A stretch of DNA of 42,772 nt from Butyrivibrio sp. (GCA_015056585.1 SVFZ01000092.1:1-42772); one strand, 5' to 3'. Counted from the first letter of the stretch, positions 8,667 to 16,666 are shown. Numbers and translations: made by a program. The notes: generated by a model from the sequence alone, not told the origin.

Positions 8667-9593
8667 ATGAGCGTTCAGGTTTCATTTACACAAAAACATA
8701 AGAGGCAGAAAAAGAGATTTGAGAATTTTAAGACTGTAGTGGTTACGATAGCAGCAATCATTTTTGCAGCCATATTTCTTTTGCCAACAATACTTACATT
8801 TACCAATTCATTTATGTCCGCTGCAGAGATAAGTGCCAATTACGGAAGTGTATTTGCCACCACCGAAAAAGGCGGAAAGGTCTTTATTTCAAAGACTGTT
8901 AATCTTAAATTTATACCGGACATGGTGACCTTTAACCAGTATTTCACGGTGCTTTTTAAAAGTCCCGAGTATCTGTTTAAATTTTGGAACAGTGTAATCT
9001 ATGTGGGACCTATTGTTGTAATACAGCTCCTTATAGCAACGCTGGCTTCCTACGGCTTTGCAAGATACAGCGGAAAGCTAAAGAACGCCATATTCTTTGC
9101 CTACATCATAATGATGCTGATGCCGTATCAGGTTACGCTGGTACCGAATTTCCTTGTTTCCAGAGCTATCGGGATATATGGGACAAGATGGGCTATATGG
9201 CTTCCGGGAATGTTTTCTCCCTTTGCGGTGTATCTGCTTACGAAGTTCATGAAGAGAATACCCACGGAGGTTATGGAGGCTGCATCCATTGACGGCGCGA
9301 ATGAATGGTATATTTTTTCTCGTGTCTGCATGCCTCTTTGCAAAGGCGGAATAGCTTCAATTGCGATTTTAGTATTCTTTGATTACTGGAACATGGTAGA
9401 GCAGCCGCTGATTCTTTTGCCGGACGCAGATATGCATCCGCTTTCGGTGTTCTTGTCAAAGATTAATGCAGGTGAGATAAGCCTTGCATTTGCGGTTGCT
9501 GTAATATATCTGGTGCCGCCGCTTTTGATTTTCTTATACGGAGAGGATTATCTGGTAGAGGGAATCTCATATCAGGGCGGTATCAAAGGATAA
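8667..9593 (+). CDS. Sugar-type ABC transporter permease, MalG-like
   Basis: A 308-residue partner permease. One membrane segment lies near residues 24-47. A periplasm-side insert of about 60 residues follows (AAEISANYGSVF onward). The remaining segments lie from residue 105. The EAA loop is canonical (EAASIDGANEWYIFSRVCMPL region, with invariant Gly and Leu-Pro-like end), in contrast to the degraded loop of its MalF partner. The gene starts 5 nt after the previous stop. A shared ATPase encoded elsewhere, as MsmX serves several importers in bacilli, would have to energise the pair, because none is encoded between the permeases and the binding protein. Confidence 0.88.
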   Translation: MSVQVSFTQKHKRQKKRFENFKTVVVTIAAIIFAAIFLLPTILTFTNSFMSAAEISANYGSVFATTEKGGKVFISKTVNLKFIPDMVTFNQYFTVLFKSPEYLFKFWNSVIYVGPIVVIQLLIATLASYGFARYSGKLKNAIFFAYIIMMLMPYQVTLVPNFLVSRAIGIYGTRWAIWLPGMFSPFAVYLLTKFMKRIPTEVMEAASIDGANEWYIFSRVCMPLCKGGIASIAILVFFDYWNMVEQPLILLPDADMHPLSVFLSKINAGEISLAFAVAVIYLVPPLLIFLYGEDYLVEGISYQGGIKG

Positions 9594-9663
9594 ATGGTAA
9601 TATCAGTTTGGGGACTGATTATTATAAATTGAGAAAAGTTTTAAAACGGGAGTAGATTTTAAA

Positions 9664-11262
9664 ATGTCAGATTTTTTGGGAACAGATTCAAATTCTAATA
9701 TCGAGGTTGTGGACAGCAGCGGAAATGACATTATGAGAGACGGGAAAAAACCTGTTGATAAGAAGGATATGATAAAAAATGTGGCGATCGCATTTTTGTC
9801 AGTGATGCTTATTCTTACTTTTTTCTCAAATACTATAATGAATTACTCACTGCCACAGGTGGCAACACAGCAGATATCAAGCGGCTCCATAAGCCCGCAG
9901 ATAAGAGGAAACGGCGTGATTTCCGCAGAGGACCCCTATAATGTAACTGTGAAGGAAACCAGAAAAATCTCCGGCGTTGCTATAAAAGAAGGCGCACATG
10001 TTGAAATTGGAGATGTGATCTATTATCTGGAGGACAAGGAATCCGAAGAACTTAAAAATGCCAGGGAAAAGCTTGATGACATGGAGACAGCCTATGAGCA
10101 GTCACTTTTTTCCGGGGATGTTCCCGATGAAGTAATATCAAGGGTGAGGAGCGGACACACGGAGAGCTTTGATTCCTATCAGATAAAACTTAAGGATGTC
10201 AATGACAGATACGACGCTGCAAAAGCAGTTGCTGATGCGGCTACAAAGGCTGTTCAGTATCTGGAAAAGCTGCAGTCCTTTGATACAAACGAAGTAAATT
10301 ATAATAAGGATTCCTACAGCTATGAGGATGCACTTGCGGATTACCATCTTGCTTCCATAGAGGCAAATACCAGTATGAGTGCAGAGGAAAAGGCTGATGC
10401 CAGAAAATACTGGGATAACATTAAAAACGACAATAAGAGAGAAACTACAGAGCTTACGACTTATGCAAACCAGATAAAGACCAGCTACGACCAGAAACTC
10501 CTCGAGGCAAAAGAAACAGAGACAAAGGCAAAGAAGGATCTTGAAGAAGCCGAGAAAGATAAGACTGAACTTATAACTTCCATAAAGACTGAGATTTCTC
10601 TCTGTGATGCCAGAGACAAGATAAAAGATCAGAAGGAAAAGATTGCTGAGCTGGAGGAAGCTTCTGTGGGAGCGTCAATCAAGTCTCCGGTAGCCGGAAT
10701 TGTTTCAAGTCTTGATAAAGCAGCCGGTGAATCTGTTTCTGCGGATGAGACAGTGGCAGTAATACAGATTGACGGAAAAGATATGACAACAAGCTTTTCT
10801 GTAACCAATGCCCAGGCACAGAAACTTAAAGTAGGTGATATGGCAAGGCCTCAGAATGCCTGGATGTTCAGTGATGATTTCAAGGCTACGCTTACTTCCA
10901 TTAAAAATGACAAAACCGATCCTTCAGGAAAGAAAGTTCTTACTTTCAAGATCGACAGCAAGGAAGTAACCCCCGGACAGAACATTGCTCTTGCGATAGG
11001 AGAAAGATCTGTAGATTATGACATGGTTGTTCCAAACAGTGCCATCAAGACCGGAAATACAGGAAAATTTGTCCTTGTGGTTAAGAGTAAATCCAGCCCA
11101 TTGGGTAACAGATACATCGCTTCAAACGTAGAAGTATCCGTACTTGCATCAGATGACAATTACACTGCCATTTCGGCAGCTCTTGACGGAGATGAATATG
11201 TTATCACAACATCTTCGAAACAGGTTAAGGCAGGAGAACAGGTGAGGCTTGCAAACGAGTAA
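9664..11262 (+). CDS. HlyD/MacA-like membrane fusion (adaptor) protein
   Basis: A 532-residue protein with an N-terminal cytoplasmic tail, one membrane helix at about 37-59 and a large outside portion. The first half-lipoyl motif (ISGVAIKEGAHVEIGDVIYY) at about 98-117 and the second (SIKSPVAGIVSSLDKAAGE) at about 339-357 flank a long charged helical hairpin (about 120-335), followed by beta-barrel and membrane-proximal domains. This is the classic order of MacA/HlyD adaptors. GGGAG at 9648-9652 serves ATG 9664. The stop shares one base with the next ATG, so the two are coupled. In Gram-positives such adaptors usually work with a MacB-type exporter. Finding one behind sugar-type permeases is unusual. 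Confidence 0.85.
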   Translation: MSDFLGTDSNSNIEVVDSSGNDIMRDGKKPVDKKDMIKNVAIAFLSVMLILTFFSNTIMNYSLPQVATQQISSGSISPQIRGNGVISAEDPYNVTVKETRKISGVAIKEGAHVEIGDVIYYLEDKESEELKNAREKLDDMETAYEQSLFSGDVPDEVISRVRSGHTESFDSYQIKLKDVNDRYDAAKAVADAATKAVQYLEKLQSFDTNEVNYNKDSYSYEDALADYHLASIEANTSMSAEEKADARKYWDNIKNDNKRETTELTTYANQIKTSYDQKLLEAKETETKAKKDLEEAEKDKTELITSIKTEISLCDARDKIKDQKEKIAELEEASVGASIKSPVAGIVSSLDKAAGESVSADETVAVIQIDGKDMTTSFSVTNAQAQKLKVGDMARPQNAWMFSDDFKATLTSIKNDKTDPSGKKVLTFKIDSKEVTPGQNIALAIGERSVDYDMVVPNSAIKTGNTGKFVLVVKSKSSPLGNRYIASNVEVSVLASDDNYTAISAALDGDEYVITTSSKQVKAGEQVRLANE

Positions 11263-12500
11263 TGGATTTCAAGAAGTTCTTTTCAAATAAAAAAAGAAAT
11301 ATCATATTTATTATTATGGCAGTGGTGCTGCTTGTGGACATTATTCTGGGACTTATCTGCCGGATCATCATTTCAAATCTTGATGATCAGATGACGGCTG
11401 AAAGGTGGAGTGATGATTCAAGAGCAGCAATGGTCAGCCTTTTCTTTACAGAAGACCAGACAGTTACTGTAGACACCATCAAAAAGCTCGAATATACCAT
11501 GGAAAAAAAGATGAAGGAAGTTGGTATAATGAGCGATGATGATGACGATAATGACTCTGCCGGCAAAGGATCAAGAAAGATTGTTGACACAAAGCCAATA
11601 GATGGACAAAAAGACCCTACGACTGAGGAAACTGTAAGTGAAAAGCCTCCTAAAATCTATAACAGCAGCTACAGCGCTCAGGGGATTTCAACACTGGCAT
11701 TTGAGAACAGGAAGGCTGAAAATATCAATACTATCGGCATTGGCGGAGATTTTTTTCTTTTTCATCCCATTGAATTGGTGAGCGGAGGATATTTTAGCGG
11801 CGACGATCTTATGAAAGATAAGATTGTTGTGGATGAGTTTCTTGCATGGGAGCTCTTTGGATCATCGGATATTATCGGACAATGTGTGACCATATCAGGA
11901 GTAAATCATTATATTGCAGGAGTTGTAAAAAGCCCTTCGGGAAGATTTAATGAAGAAGCAGGACTGTCAAAAAGCGTTGTGATCCTCTCTTACGATTCAC
12001 TTGCCAAATATGGAACAATTTTAAGCGGTAGGACAAATGAAGCAGAGATTTCCGAAGACGGCGCGAAAATGCAGGTTGGCGGGATCAGCTGTTATGAAGT
12101 GGTGATGCCAAATCCTGTTGACGGGATAGCAGCCCGTGTTGTTAAAGAGAGCGCCGGCCTTGATGACAAATACATTCGCGTGGTTGACAACACAAACAGA
12201 TTTAGTGGTTTTGCTCTCCTTGAAGTAATAAAAGATTTCGGGATCAGAAGTATGTGGACTCAGCCGATTTTTTATCCCTATTGGGAGAATGTGGCAAGAG
12301 CCTGGGAAGACGTACTTGGCGTCTTGTTTCTCATAAGGATTATATGCAAGGTTATTTTCTGGCTTATTGTGGCCGGATTTGCAGTATATGCTTACCGTCA
12401 TAAAACCTGGACTGTGAGAGGCGTGGCAGAAGATCTTGCAGACAGAAAATACGAATTTGAAGCAAGGCGAAGGATAAACAAAAAGAATGATGATAATTAA
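11262..12500 (+). CDS. MacB/FtsX periplasmic-core-domain-like membrane protein
   Basis: A 412-residue protein with one membrane helix near the N-terminus (about 13-36), a large outside domain (about 40-345) and a hydrophobic segment near 350-380. The stretch GGYFSGDDLMKDKIVVDEFLAW followed by SSDIIGQCVTISG resembles the MacB periplasmic core domain, where 'newly set values, locate, re-set' style loops of this kind recur. An Asp-rich run occurs at about 91-97. Real MacB/FtsX permeases have four membrane helices; here the two internal C-terminal helices seem to be absent. It is translationally coupled to the adaptor gene. Its job may be as a structural partner of the adaptor rather than a transport channel; that is inference. 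Confidence 0.65.
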   Translation: MDFKKFFSNKKRNIIFIIMAVVLLVDIILGLICRIIISNLDDQMTAERWSDDSRAAMVSLFFTEDQTVTVDTIKKLEYTMEKKMKEVGIMSDDDDDNDSAGKGSRKIVDTKPIDGQKDPTTEETVSEKPPKIYNSSYSAQGISTLAFENRKAENINTIGIGGDFFLFHPIELVSGGYFSGDDLMKDKIVVDEFLAWELFGSSDIIGQCVTISGVNHYIAGVVKSPSGRFNEEAGLSKSVVILSYDSLAKYGTILSGRTNEAEISEDGAKMQVGGISCYEVVMPNPVDGIAARVVKESAGLDDKYIRVVDNTNRFSGFALLEVIKDFGIRSMWTQPIFYPYWENVARAWEDVLGVLFLIRIICKVIFWLIVAGFAVYAYRHKTWTVRGVAEDLADRKYEFEARRRINKKNDDN

Positions 12501-12541
12501 AGGGAATTATTATACATATAAGATTTCTATGTGAGGAGATT

Positions 12542-15022
12542 ATGAAAATGAAGAGAGATAATTTCAAAAAGTTTTTGTCGGCTTTTCTGGCTATGACACT
12601 TGTTGTAGCCTCGGTTTCTGGCTGTGGCAAAAAGAAAACTCAGGAAGACAGCCTTGTAGATCAGGCTACCAGAAATTCCAAAGACTATGTTTTTGCGATG
12701 GAACTTTTAGATATCACTGAAGACCAGCAGGATATCTCCAGGTTGTCCTATGCGGGAGACAGGTGCTATGCCAGCACTTATGGAGCTGATGGAAAGCTTG
12801 AGATATATTCCTTTAATTCTGATGGATCTGATGTCAGAAATACGGTCATTCCATGCGCTGAAAACGTAAACTATTCCTATATGTCTTTTGACAATGATGG
12901 AAACAGCTATGCAATCTGCAACATCTATCAATGGGATGATGAAGATGGAGAAATGCATGTCTTTGAAGAAGACGCAGTTGCAGAAGAAACTTCACAAGAA
13001 GATATAGAATCCCAGGAAGAAAGTTCTGAAGGTGCTTCAAATGACGAGACTGCAGAAAATTCAGAAGAGGGCGAGGAAGGCCTTGCAACACCTGATGAAA
13101 AAGAAGCTGTGACAGATGAAGAAGAATCTTTGGACGTTGAAAATGGTGAAATGATACAAGAGTCTGAGAATGACGAAACATATCTTACGAAATATGACTC
13201 TGAAGGAAAAGAGATCTATAAGATTGATCTTGTAAAAGAATTTGGAGATGAAAATGGCTATGTCACAGTTAACAACATGACTGTTACCGATGACGGCAAA
13301 GTGATCATCTGTCTTGAAAGCGGAATATACAGCTATGATGAGGGAACATCTTCTTTTAAACCTCTTGTTTCAGGAGAAGAAGCAAGAGGTTACTCATATT
13401 GCCAGATTTATAAGGGATTTGGCGGAAAACTCTTCATTTCCAGTTATGGCGAAAGCGGTGTAGAACTTAGAAGTTTTGATCCTGAAAGCGGCAAGATGGG
13501 GGATCCTTCATCTGTTATAAACGGTTATGTTGATGTGTCTTTCTTTGGTGGAAACGGCTACGACCTTTATATGAGCAAGTCTGATGGAATCTACGGACTT
13601 GATATGGCAAAAGATTCTGCTACAAAGCTTCTTGATTTTGTGGATTCCGATATTGAGGTAACTTCCTCAATCGACAGGGTTATTGCAATAAGCGATGCTG
13701 AGTTCGTAGCTCTTTTAGCCGACAGCGATTACAATAGCTTTATTGCAAGACTTACGAAGGTGCCTGCCGACCAGGTAAAGGACAAGAAGATCCTTACAAT
13801 GGGTGGCTATTATATTGACTACGATATCAGAAAACAGGCCTTTGAGTTTAATAAGAACAACTCGGATTATAAGATTAAATTTATAGATTATTCTTCTTAT
13901 GACGAGTCCGGTGAATACGGCGCAGGTATCGAAAAAATGAATATGGATATCATATCGGGAAACACGCCTGACATCATGATCCTTTCCGATTCAATGCCGG
14001 TTTCAAGCTACATCAATAAGGGACTTTTTACAGATGTAAGCAGTTATATCAATAATGATCCTGAGCTCAATAATGAACTCTTTTTAACAAACGTTATGGA
14101 TGCGCTCAGAACAGGAGATAAGCTTTATCAGGTGGTTCCAAGCTTTTATGTGGGAACTGTAGCGATGAAGACAAAGTTTACTGACGGTAAAAATGTGCTG
14201 TCTATCAAGGACTGCAAAAATCTCATGGATAATATGGGAGTCAAGGCCGATGCAGCGTTTGGAATAATGCCAAGAGACAGTTTCCTTGAGCAGGGGCTTA
14301 GCTTTGCCGGAGACAATTACATTGATTGGGAAAATAAAAAGTGCAACTTTGACAGTGATTCTTTTATTGAATTTTTGGAGTTTGCAAAGGAATTCCCTGA
14401 GAGCTATCCCGACAATGTTTGGGAGGATTATAAGGATACCCTTTATCTTGAAAACTCTGCTTTGTTTGGAATTTTAAGCATTGGTGGATTCCGTACATAT
14501 TCGTATATAAAAGATATTCAGTTTGGCGAGGATGTTTCTTTTGTAGGATATCCCAATGATCTTGGGGTAAATAACTCAGTTATCATGCCGTTTAGCAGGA
14601 TTGCCATAAGTTCTCAGTCCCAGTACAAGGATGCTGCATGGGAATTTGTTAAGACCTTCCTTTCTGAGGAATACCAGGATAAGCTGGAGTACAGCTTCCC
14701 AATCAGAAAATCCAGCTTTGAAAAGATGGGAGAGGCTGCCACTCACAAGATGTTTTATATGGATGGCGATAAAAAGGTGGAGTATGAAGACACCTATTAC
14801 ATAGGTGGTCAGGAGGTTGTTGCAAAGCCGCTTACAAGCGAAGATGTCATGACTCTTACAAACTTTATTAAATCCATTAACCTTGTCACAAGTAATAACT
14901 CAAGCGTAAATAACATTATCTTTGAGGAAGCTTCAGCATTCTTTAGCGGACAAAAGACTGCCAAAGAGGTTGCTGATATTATCCAGAGCAGACTTTCAAT
15001 CTATGTAAATGAGAACAGCTAA
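12542..15022 (+). CDS. Large solute-binding lipoprotein with N-terminal extra domain
   Basis: An 826-residue secreted lipoprotein. The signal peptide ends in the lipobox VSGC with Cys28 as the lipidation site. Residues about 45-410 look like repeated beta-sheet blades (DGKLEIYSFNSDGSD, EGKEIYKIDL, SYDEGTSSF) interrupted by a Glu/Asp/Ser-rich linker at about 139-214. From about 415 a family-1 extracellular solute-binding domain runs to the end (NTPDIMILSDSMP, AAWEFVKTFLSEEYQDKL). Usual sugar-binding proteins are 400-550 residues, so this is nearly double. AGGAG at 12534-12538 is 3 nt from ATG 12542 and 9 nt from ATG 12548, so the start may be two codons later. It is the natural partner of the MalF/MalG pair 4-5 kb upstream. 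Confidence 0.85.
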   Translation: MKMKRDNFKKFLSAFLAMTLVVASVSGCGKKKTQEDSLVDQATRNSKDYVFAMELLDITEDQQDISRLSYAGDRCYASTYGADGKLEIYSFNSDGSDVRNTVIPCAENVNYSYMSFDNDGNSYAICNIYQWDDEDGEMHVFEEDAVAEETSQEDIESQEESSEGASNDETAENSEEGEEGLATPDEKEAVTDEEESLDVENGEMIQESENDETYLTKYDSEGKEIYKIDLVKEFGDENGYVTVNNMTVTDDGKVIICLESGIYSYDEGTSSFKPLVSGEEARGYSYCQIYKGFGGKLFISSYGESGVELRSFDPESGKMGDPSSVINGYVDVSFFGGNGYDLYMSKSDGIYGLDMAKDSATKLLDFVDSDIEVTSSIDRVIAISDAEFVALLADSDYNSFIARLTKVPADQVKDKKILTMGGYYIDYDIRKQAFEFNKNNSDYKIKFIDYSSYDESGEYGAGIEKMNMDIISGNTPDIMILSDSMPVSSYINKGLFTDVSSYINNDPELNNELFLTNVMDALRTGDKLYQVVPSFYVGTVAMKTKFTDGKNVLSIKDCKNLMDNMGVKADAAFGIMPRDSFLEQGLSFAGDNYIDWENKKCNFDSDSFIEFLEFAKEFPESYPDNVWEDYKDTLYLENSALFGILSIGGFRTYSYIKDIQFGEDVSFVGYPNDLGVNNSVIMPFSRIAISSQSQYKDAAWEFVKTFLSEEYQDKLEYSFPIRKSSFEKMGEAATHKMFYMDGDKKVEYEDTYYIGGQEVVAKPLTSEDVMTLTNFIKSINLVTSNNSSVNNIIFEEASAFFSGQKTAKEVADIIQSRLSIYVNENS

Positions 15023-15109
15023 GGTGTGAAGACTGCGCAGATCAAAGTAAGATATGTGATAGTGCAAGAAACATAGGTTGCAGAGGATAGCTGATAAAGA
15101 GGGTTGCAT

Positions 15110-15622
15110 ATGAAAGAATCCGGGAAGGTTTTATATATCAATGCGTGTGCGAGGGGAAATTCCCGCACCGATAAGCTTGCTAGAACAGTTCTTTCAGATA
15201 TTGGTTGTGAGTATGTGGAGAGAAAGCTCTATGATATGGAGCTTTCCCCTCTTACTGAAGAGAAACTCTTAAAGAGGACTGAGCTTATTGAAAAGGGACT
15301 TTTTTCTGATGATATGTTTGTGCTTTCACGGGAATTTGCAGATGCGGATATCATAGTGATAGCTGCACCTTTCTGGGATCTGTCTTTTCCTGCTATTTTG
15401 AAGCTGTATATAGAGAATATCTATATTACCGGAATTGTCTCTGAGTATACTGAAAACGGAGTGCCACACGGACTATGTAAGGCCAAAAAGCTCTATTACG
15501 TCACTACCGCAGGCGGACCGTATAATCCGGATTTTAGCTATGGATATATAAAGAGCCTTGTGACGGACTATTTCGGAATTAAGGAAACGGAGCTTGTAAT
15601 GCAGGATATGCTGGATGTATAG
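15110..15622 (+). CDS. Flavodoxin-fold NAD(P)H oxidoreductase, AzoR/FMN-reductase-like
   Basis: A 170-residue protein. The N-terminal strand-loop KVLYINACARGNSRTDKLAR matches the FMN-phosphate loop of the AzoR/quinone reductase group. AAPFWDLSFPAILKLYIENI matches the family's 'PMWNFSIPAPLKNWID' segment, and TAGGPY is the later flavin loop. It probably reduces quinones, azo compounds or flavins with NAD(P)H in the cytoplasm. ATG 15110 has AAAGAGGG 6 nt upstream; TTG 15104 is within the ribosome binding region. It follows the solute-binding gene by 87 bp with no clear terminator between, so it may be read through from the transporter operon. Confidence 0.85.
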   Translation: MKESGKVLYINACARGNSRTDKLARTVLSDIGCEYVERKLYDMELSPLTEEKLLKRTELIEKGLFSDDMFVLSREFADADIIVIAAPFWDLSFPAILKLYIENIYITGIVSEYTENGVPHGLCKAKKLYYVTTAGGPYNPDFSYGYIKSLVTDYFGIKETELVMQDMLDV

Positions 15623-15630
15623 AGGGGGAT

Positions 15631-15892
15631 TGCTTAAAACAGGTGATGCATGTACTCTGTTTAAATAAGTGATGCATCTTCGGATTGTTTCACAATCGTA
15701 AGCTGTGCAGTGATACCCACAACTTCGCAATGCATGCACTCTGCTTAAAATAAGTGATGCATCTTCGGATTGTTTCACAATCCGAAGCCGCGCTTACGCG
15801 CGGTATAAAAAAATTGAGATCACAGTCTACTGCTCAAATAAATTTGACAGATAGCCTGTGATCTCTATTTTTTGCATCACTTGTTTTAAGCA
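15631..15892. repeat. Intergenic repeat cluster next to tRNA-Gly
   Basis: A 20-bp element close to TGCTTAAAACAAGTGATGCA occurs four times: direct at 15631-15650, a shortened copy at 15658-15676, direct at 15742-15761 and inverted at 15873-15892. The larger units 15647-15697 and 15731-15782 are near-identical direct repeats of about 51 bp. Each ends in a hairpin, and the second hairpin is a perfect 11-bp stem (15763-15773 with 15777-15787). A GC-rich 6-bp palindrome follows at 15788-15803. The inverted copy overlaps the last three bases of the tRNA-Gly 3' end. No reading frame is supported here. Confidence 0.85.
15804..15872. terminator. Bidirectional intrinsic terminator between the transporter block and tRNA-Gly
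   Basis: GAGATCACAG (15816-15825) pairs with CTGTGATCTC (15856-15865). The outer flanks are an A-run (15807-15813) on the left and a T-run (15867-15873) on the right. The hairpin can therefore end + strand transcripts and, read on the minus strand, transcripts from tRNA-Gly. The 30-nt loop contains a small secondary stem. Confidence 0.8.
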
Positions 15893-15959
15893 GGATACGG
15901 GAATCGAACCCGCCTCTTCAGCTTGGGAAGCTAACATACTACCGATGTACTAATCCTGC
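15890..15959 (-). tRNA. tRNA-Gly, anticodon CCC
   Basis: Read on the minus strand, a 70-nt cloverleaf is complete. The acceptor stem GCAGGAT/ATCCTGC has seven perfect pairs, the D-stem is GTAC/GTAT, and the anticodon loop TTCCCAA gives anticodon CCC, which reads GGG. The T-stem is GCGGG/CCCGT around TTCGATT. The 3' CCA is not encoded, so the next bases are TTA. GGG is probably a minor glycine codon here. Confidence 0.93.
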
Positions 15960-15981
15960 ATGTGACTAAGATGTACTATCC

Positions 15982-15997
15982 ATGTACTAATCCTGCA
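15982..15997 (-). repeat. Duplicated 5' end of tRNA-Gly
   Basis: Sixteen bases identical to the first part of tRNA-Gly (15945-15960: acceptor strand and D-stem) occur again at 15982-15997, 37 bp upstream of the tRNA 5' end on the minus strand. A weaker copy of the D-stem portion is at 15970-15978. No anticodon or T-arm accompanies them, so this is not a second tRNA gene. Confidence 0.8.
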
Positions 15998-16024
15998 CAC
16001 GACTATTTTATTTTATACAAGATG

Positions 16025-16033
16025 TGGTATAAT
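16025..16033 (+). promoter_or_regulatory. Extended -10 promoter for mscL
   Basis: TGGTATAAT at 16025-16033 is a TGn-extended -10 with a perfect TATAAT hexamer. No good -35 hexamer is present at the usual distance, which is tolerated with an extended -10. It leaves a leader of about 80 nt before the mscL ATG. Confidence 0.65.
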
Positions 16034-16118
16034 TGCAAGAGTAATAAAATATATTTTGTAACGTAAACAACAGACTTTTTGGGGAACACAGACGTTAGAT
16101 CTGTGGGAAAGCAGGGAA

Positions 16119-16601
16119 ATGACAGACAAAATCAAAAATGTAGCAGGCAAGGGAAAAGGACTTGCGGCAGAATTCCGCGAGTTTATCATGCGTGGTAACG
16201 TAATGGATATGGCAGTCGGTGTTATCATCGGCGGAGCATTCCAGAAGATCATCTCATCACTTGTAGATGATATTATCATGCCGGTAATCAGCATTTTGAC
16301 TGGGGGAATTGATTTCAACAACAAATTCGTAGTTCTTGACGGCGGATCTTACGCCACACTTGAAGCTGCCAAGGAAGCAGGCGCAGCAACACTGAACTAC
16401 GGAACATTCATTACAGTAGTTATCAACTTTATTCTGATGGCTCTTGTAATATTCTTACTGGTTAAGTTTATGAACAGCGTAAGCAATAAATTTGCCAAGG
16501 AAGAGGCAGAGGCACCGGCAACAACAAAGATCTGCCCTAAGTGCAAGAGTGAGATCAACATTGAGGCAACAAAATGCCCATGCTGTACTTCGGATCTTTG
16601 A
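16119..16601 (+). CDS. mscL: Large-conductance mechanosensitive channel MscL with C-terminal zinc ribbon
   Basis: A 160-residue MscL. Residues 18-63 (EFREFIMRGNVMDMAVGVIIGGAF onward) are the conserved N-terminal amphipathic helix and first pore helix, and 95-121 form the second membrane helix. It opens under membrane tension to release solutes during osmotic downshock. Unlike classical MscL (about 130-150 residues), the cytoplasmic tail ends in a four-cysteine zinc-ribbon pattern, C139-x2-C142-x10-C153-x2-C156. The channel assignment is very secure. The effect of the ribbon on assembly or gating is unknown. Confidence 0.95.
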   Translation: MTDKIKNVAGKGKGLAAEFREFIMRGNVMDMAVGVIIGGAFQKIISSLVDDIIMPVISILTGGIDFNNKFVVLDGGSYATLEAAKEAGAATLNYGTFITVVINFILMALVIFLLVKFMNSVSNKFAKEEAEAPATTKICPKCKSEINIEATKCPCCTSDL

Positions 16602-16639
16602 TCTTTATCAGCTGACAAACATAATATATGATCCTTATC

Positions 16640-16666
16640 AAGGCTGCCTTTTTTGGGCAGCCTTTT
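16640..16666 (+). terminator. Intrinsic terminator after mscL
   Basis: A perfect 9-bp stem AAGGCTGCC (16640-16648) with GGCAGCCTT (16656-16664), with a T-rich loop and a T tail. Confidence 0.9.

Noticed and set aside
9602..9617. Terminator between the MalG-like and adaptor genes
   Set aside because: The CAGT/ACTG stem is only 4-5 bp and no T-run follows, so it is too weak to call.
15647..15782. Possible small CRISPR array
   Set aside because: Only two long units exist, they are unequally spaced and contain internal hairpins, and there are no cas genes. They fit an intergenic repeat better.
15970..15997. Second tRNA gene
   Set aside because: Only the acceptor and D-stem part is repeated. 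The anticodon and T-arms are absent.
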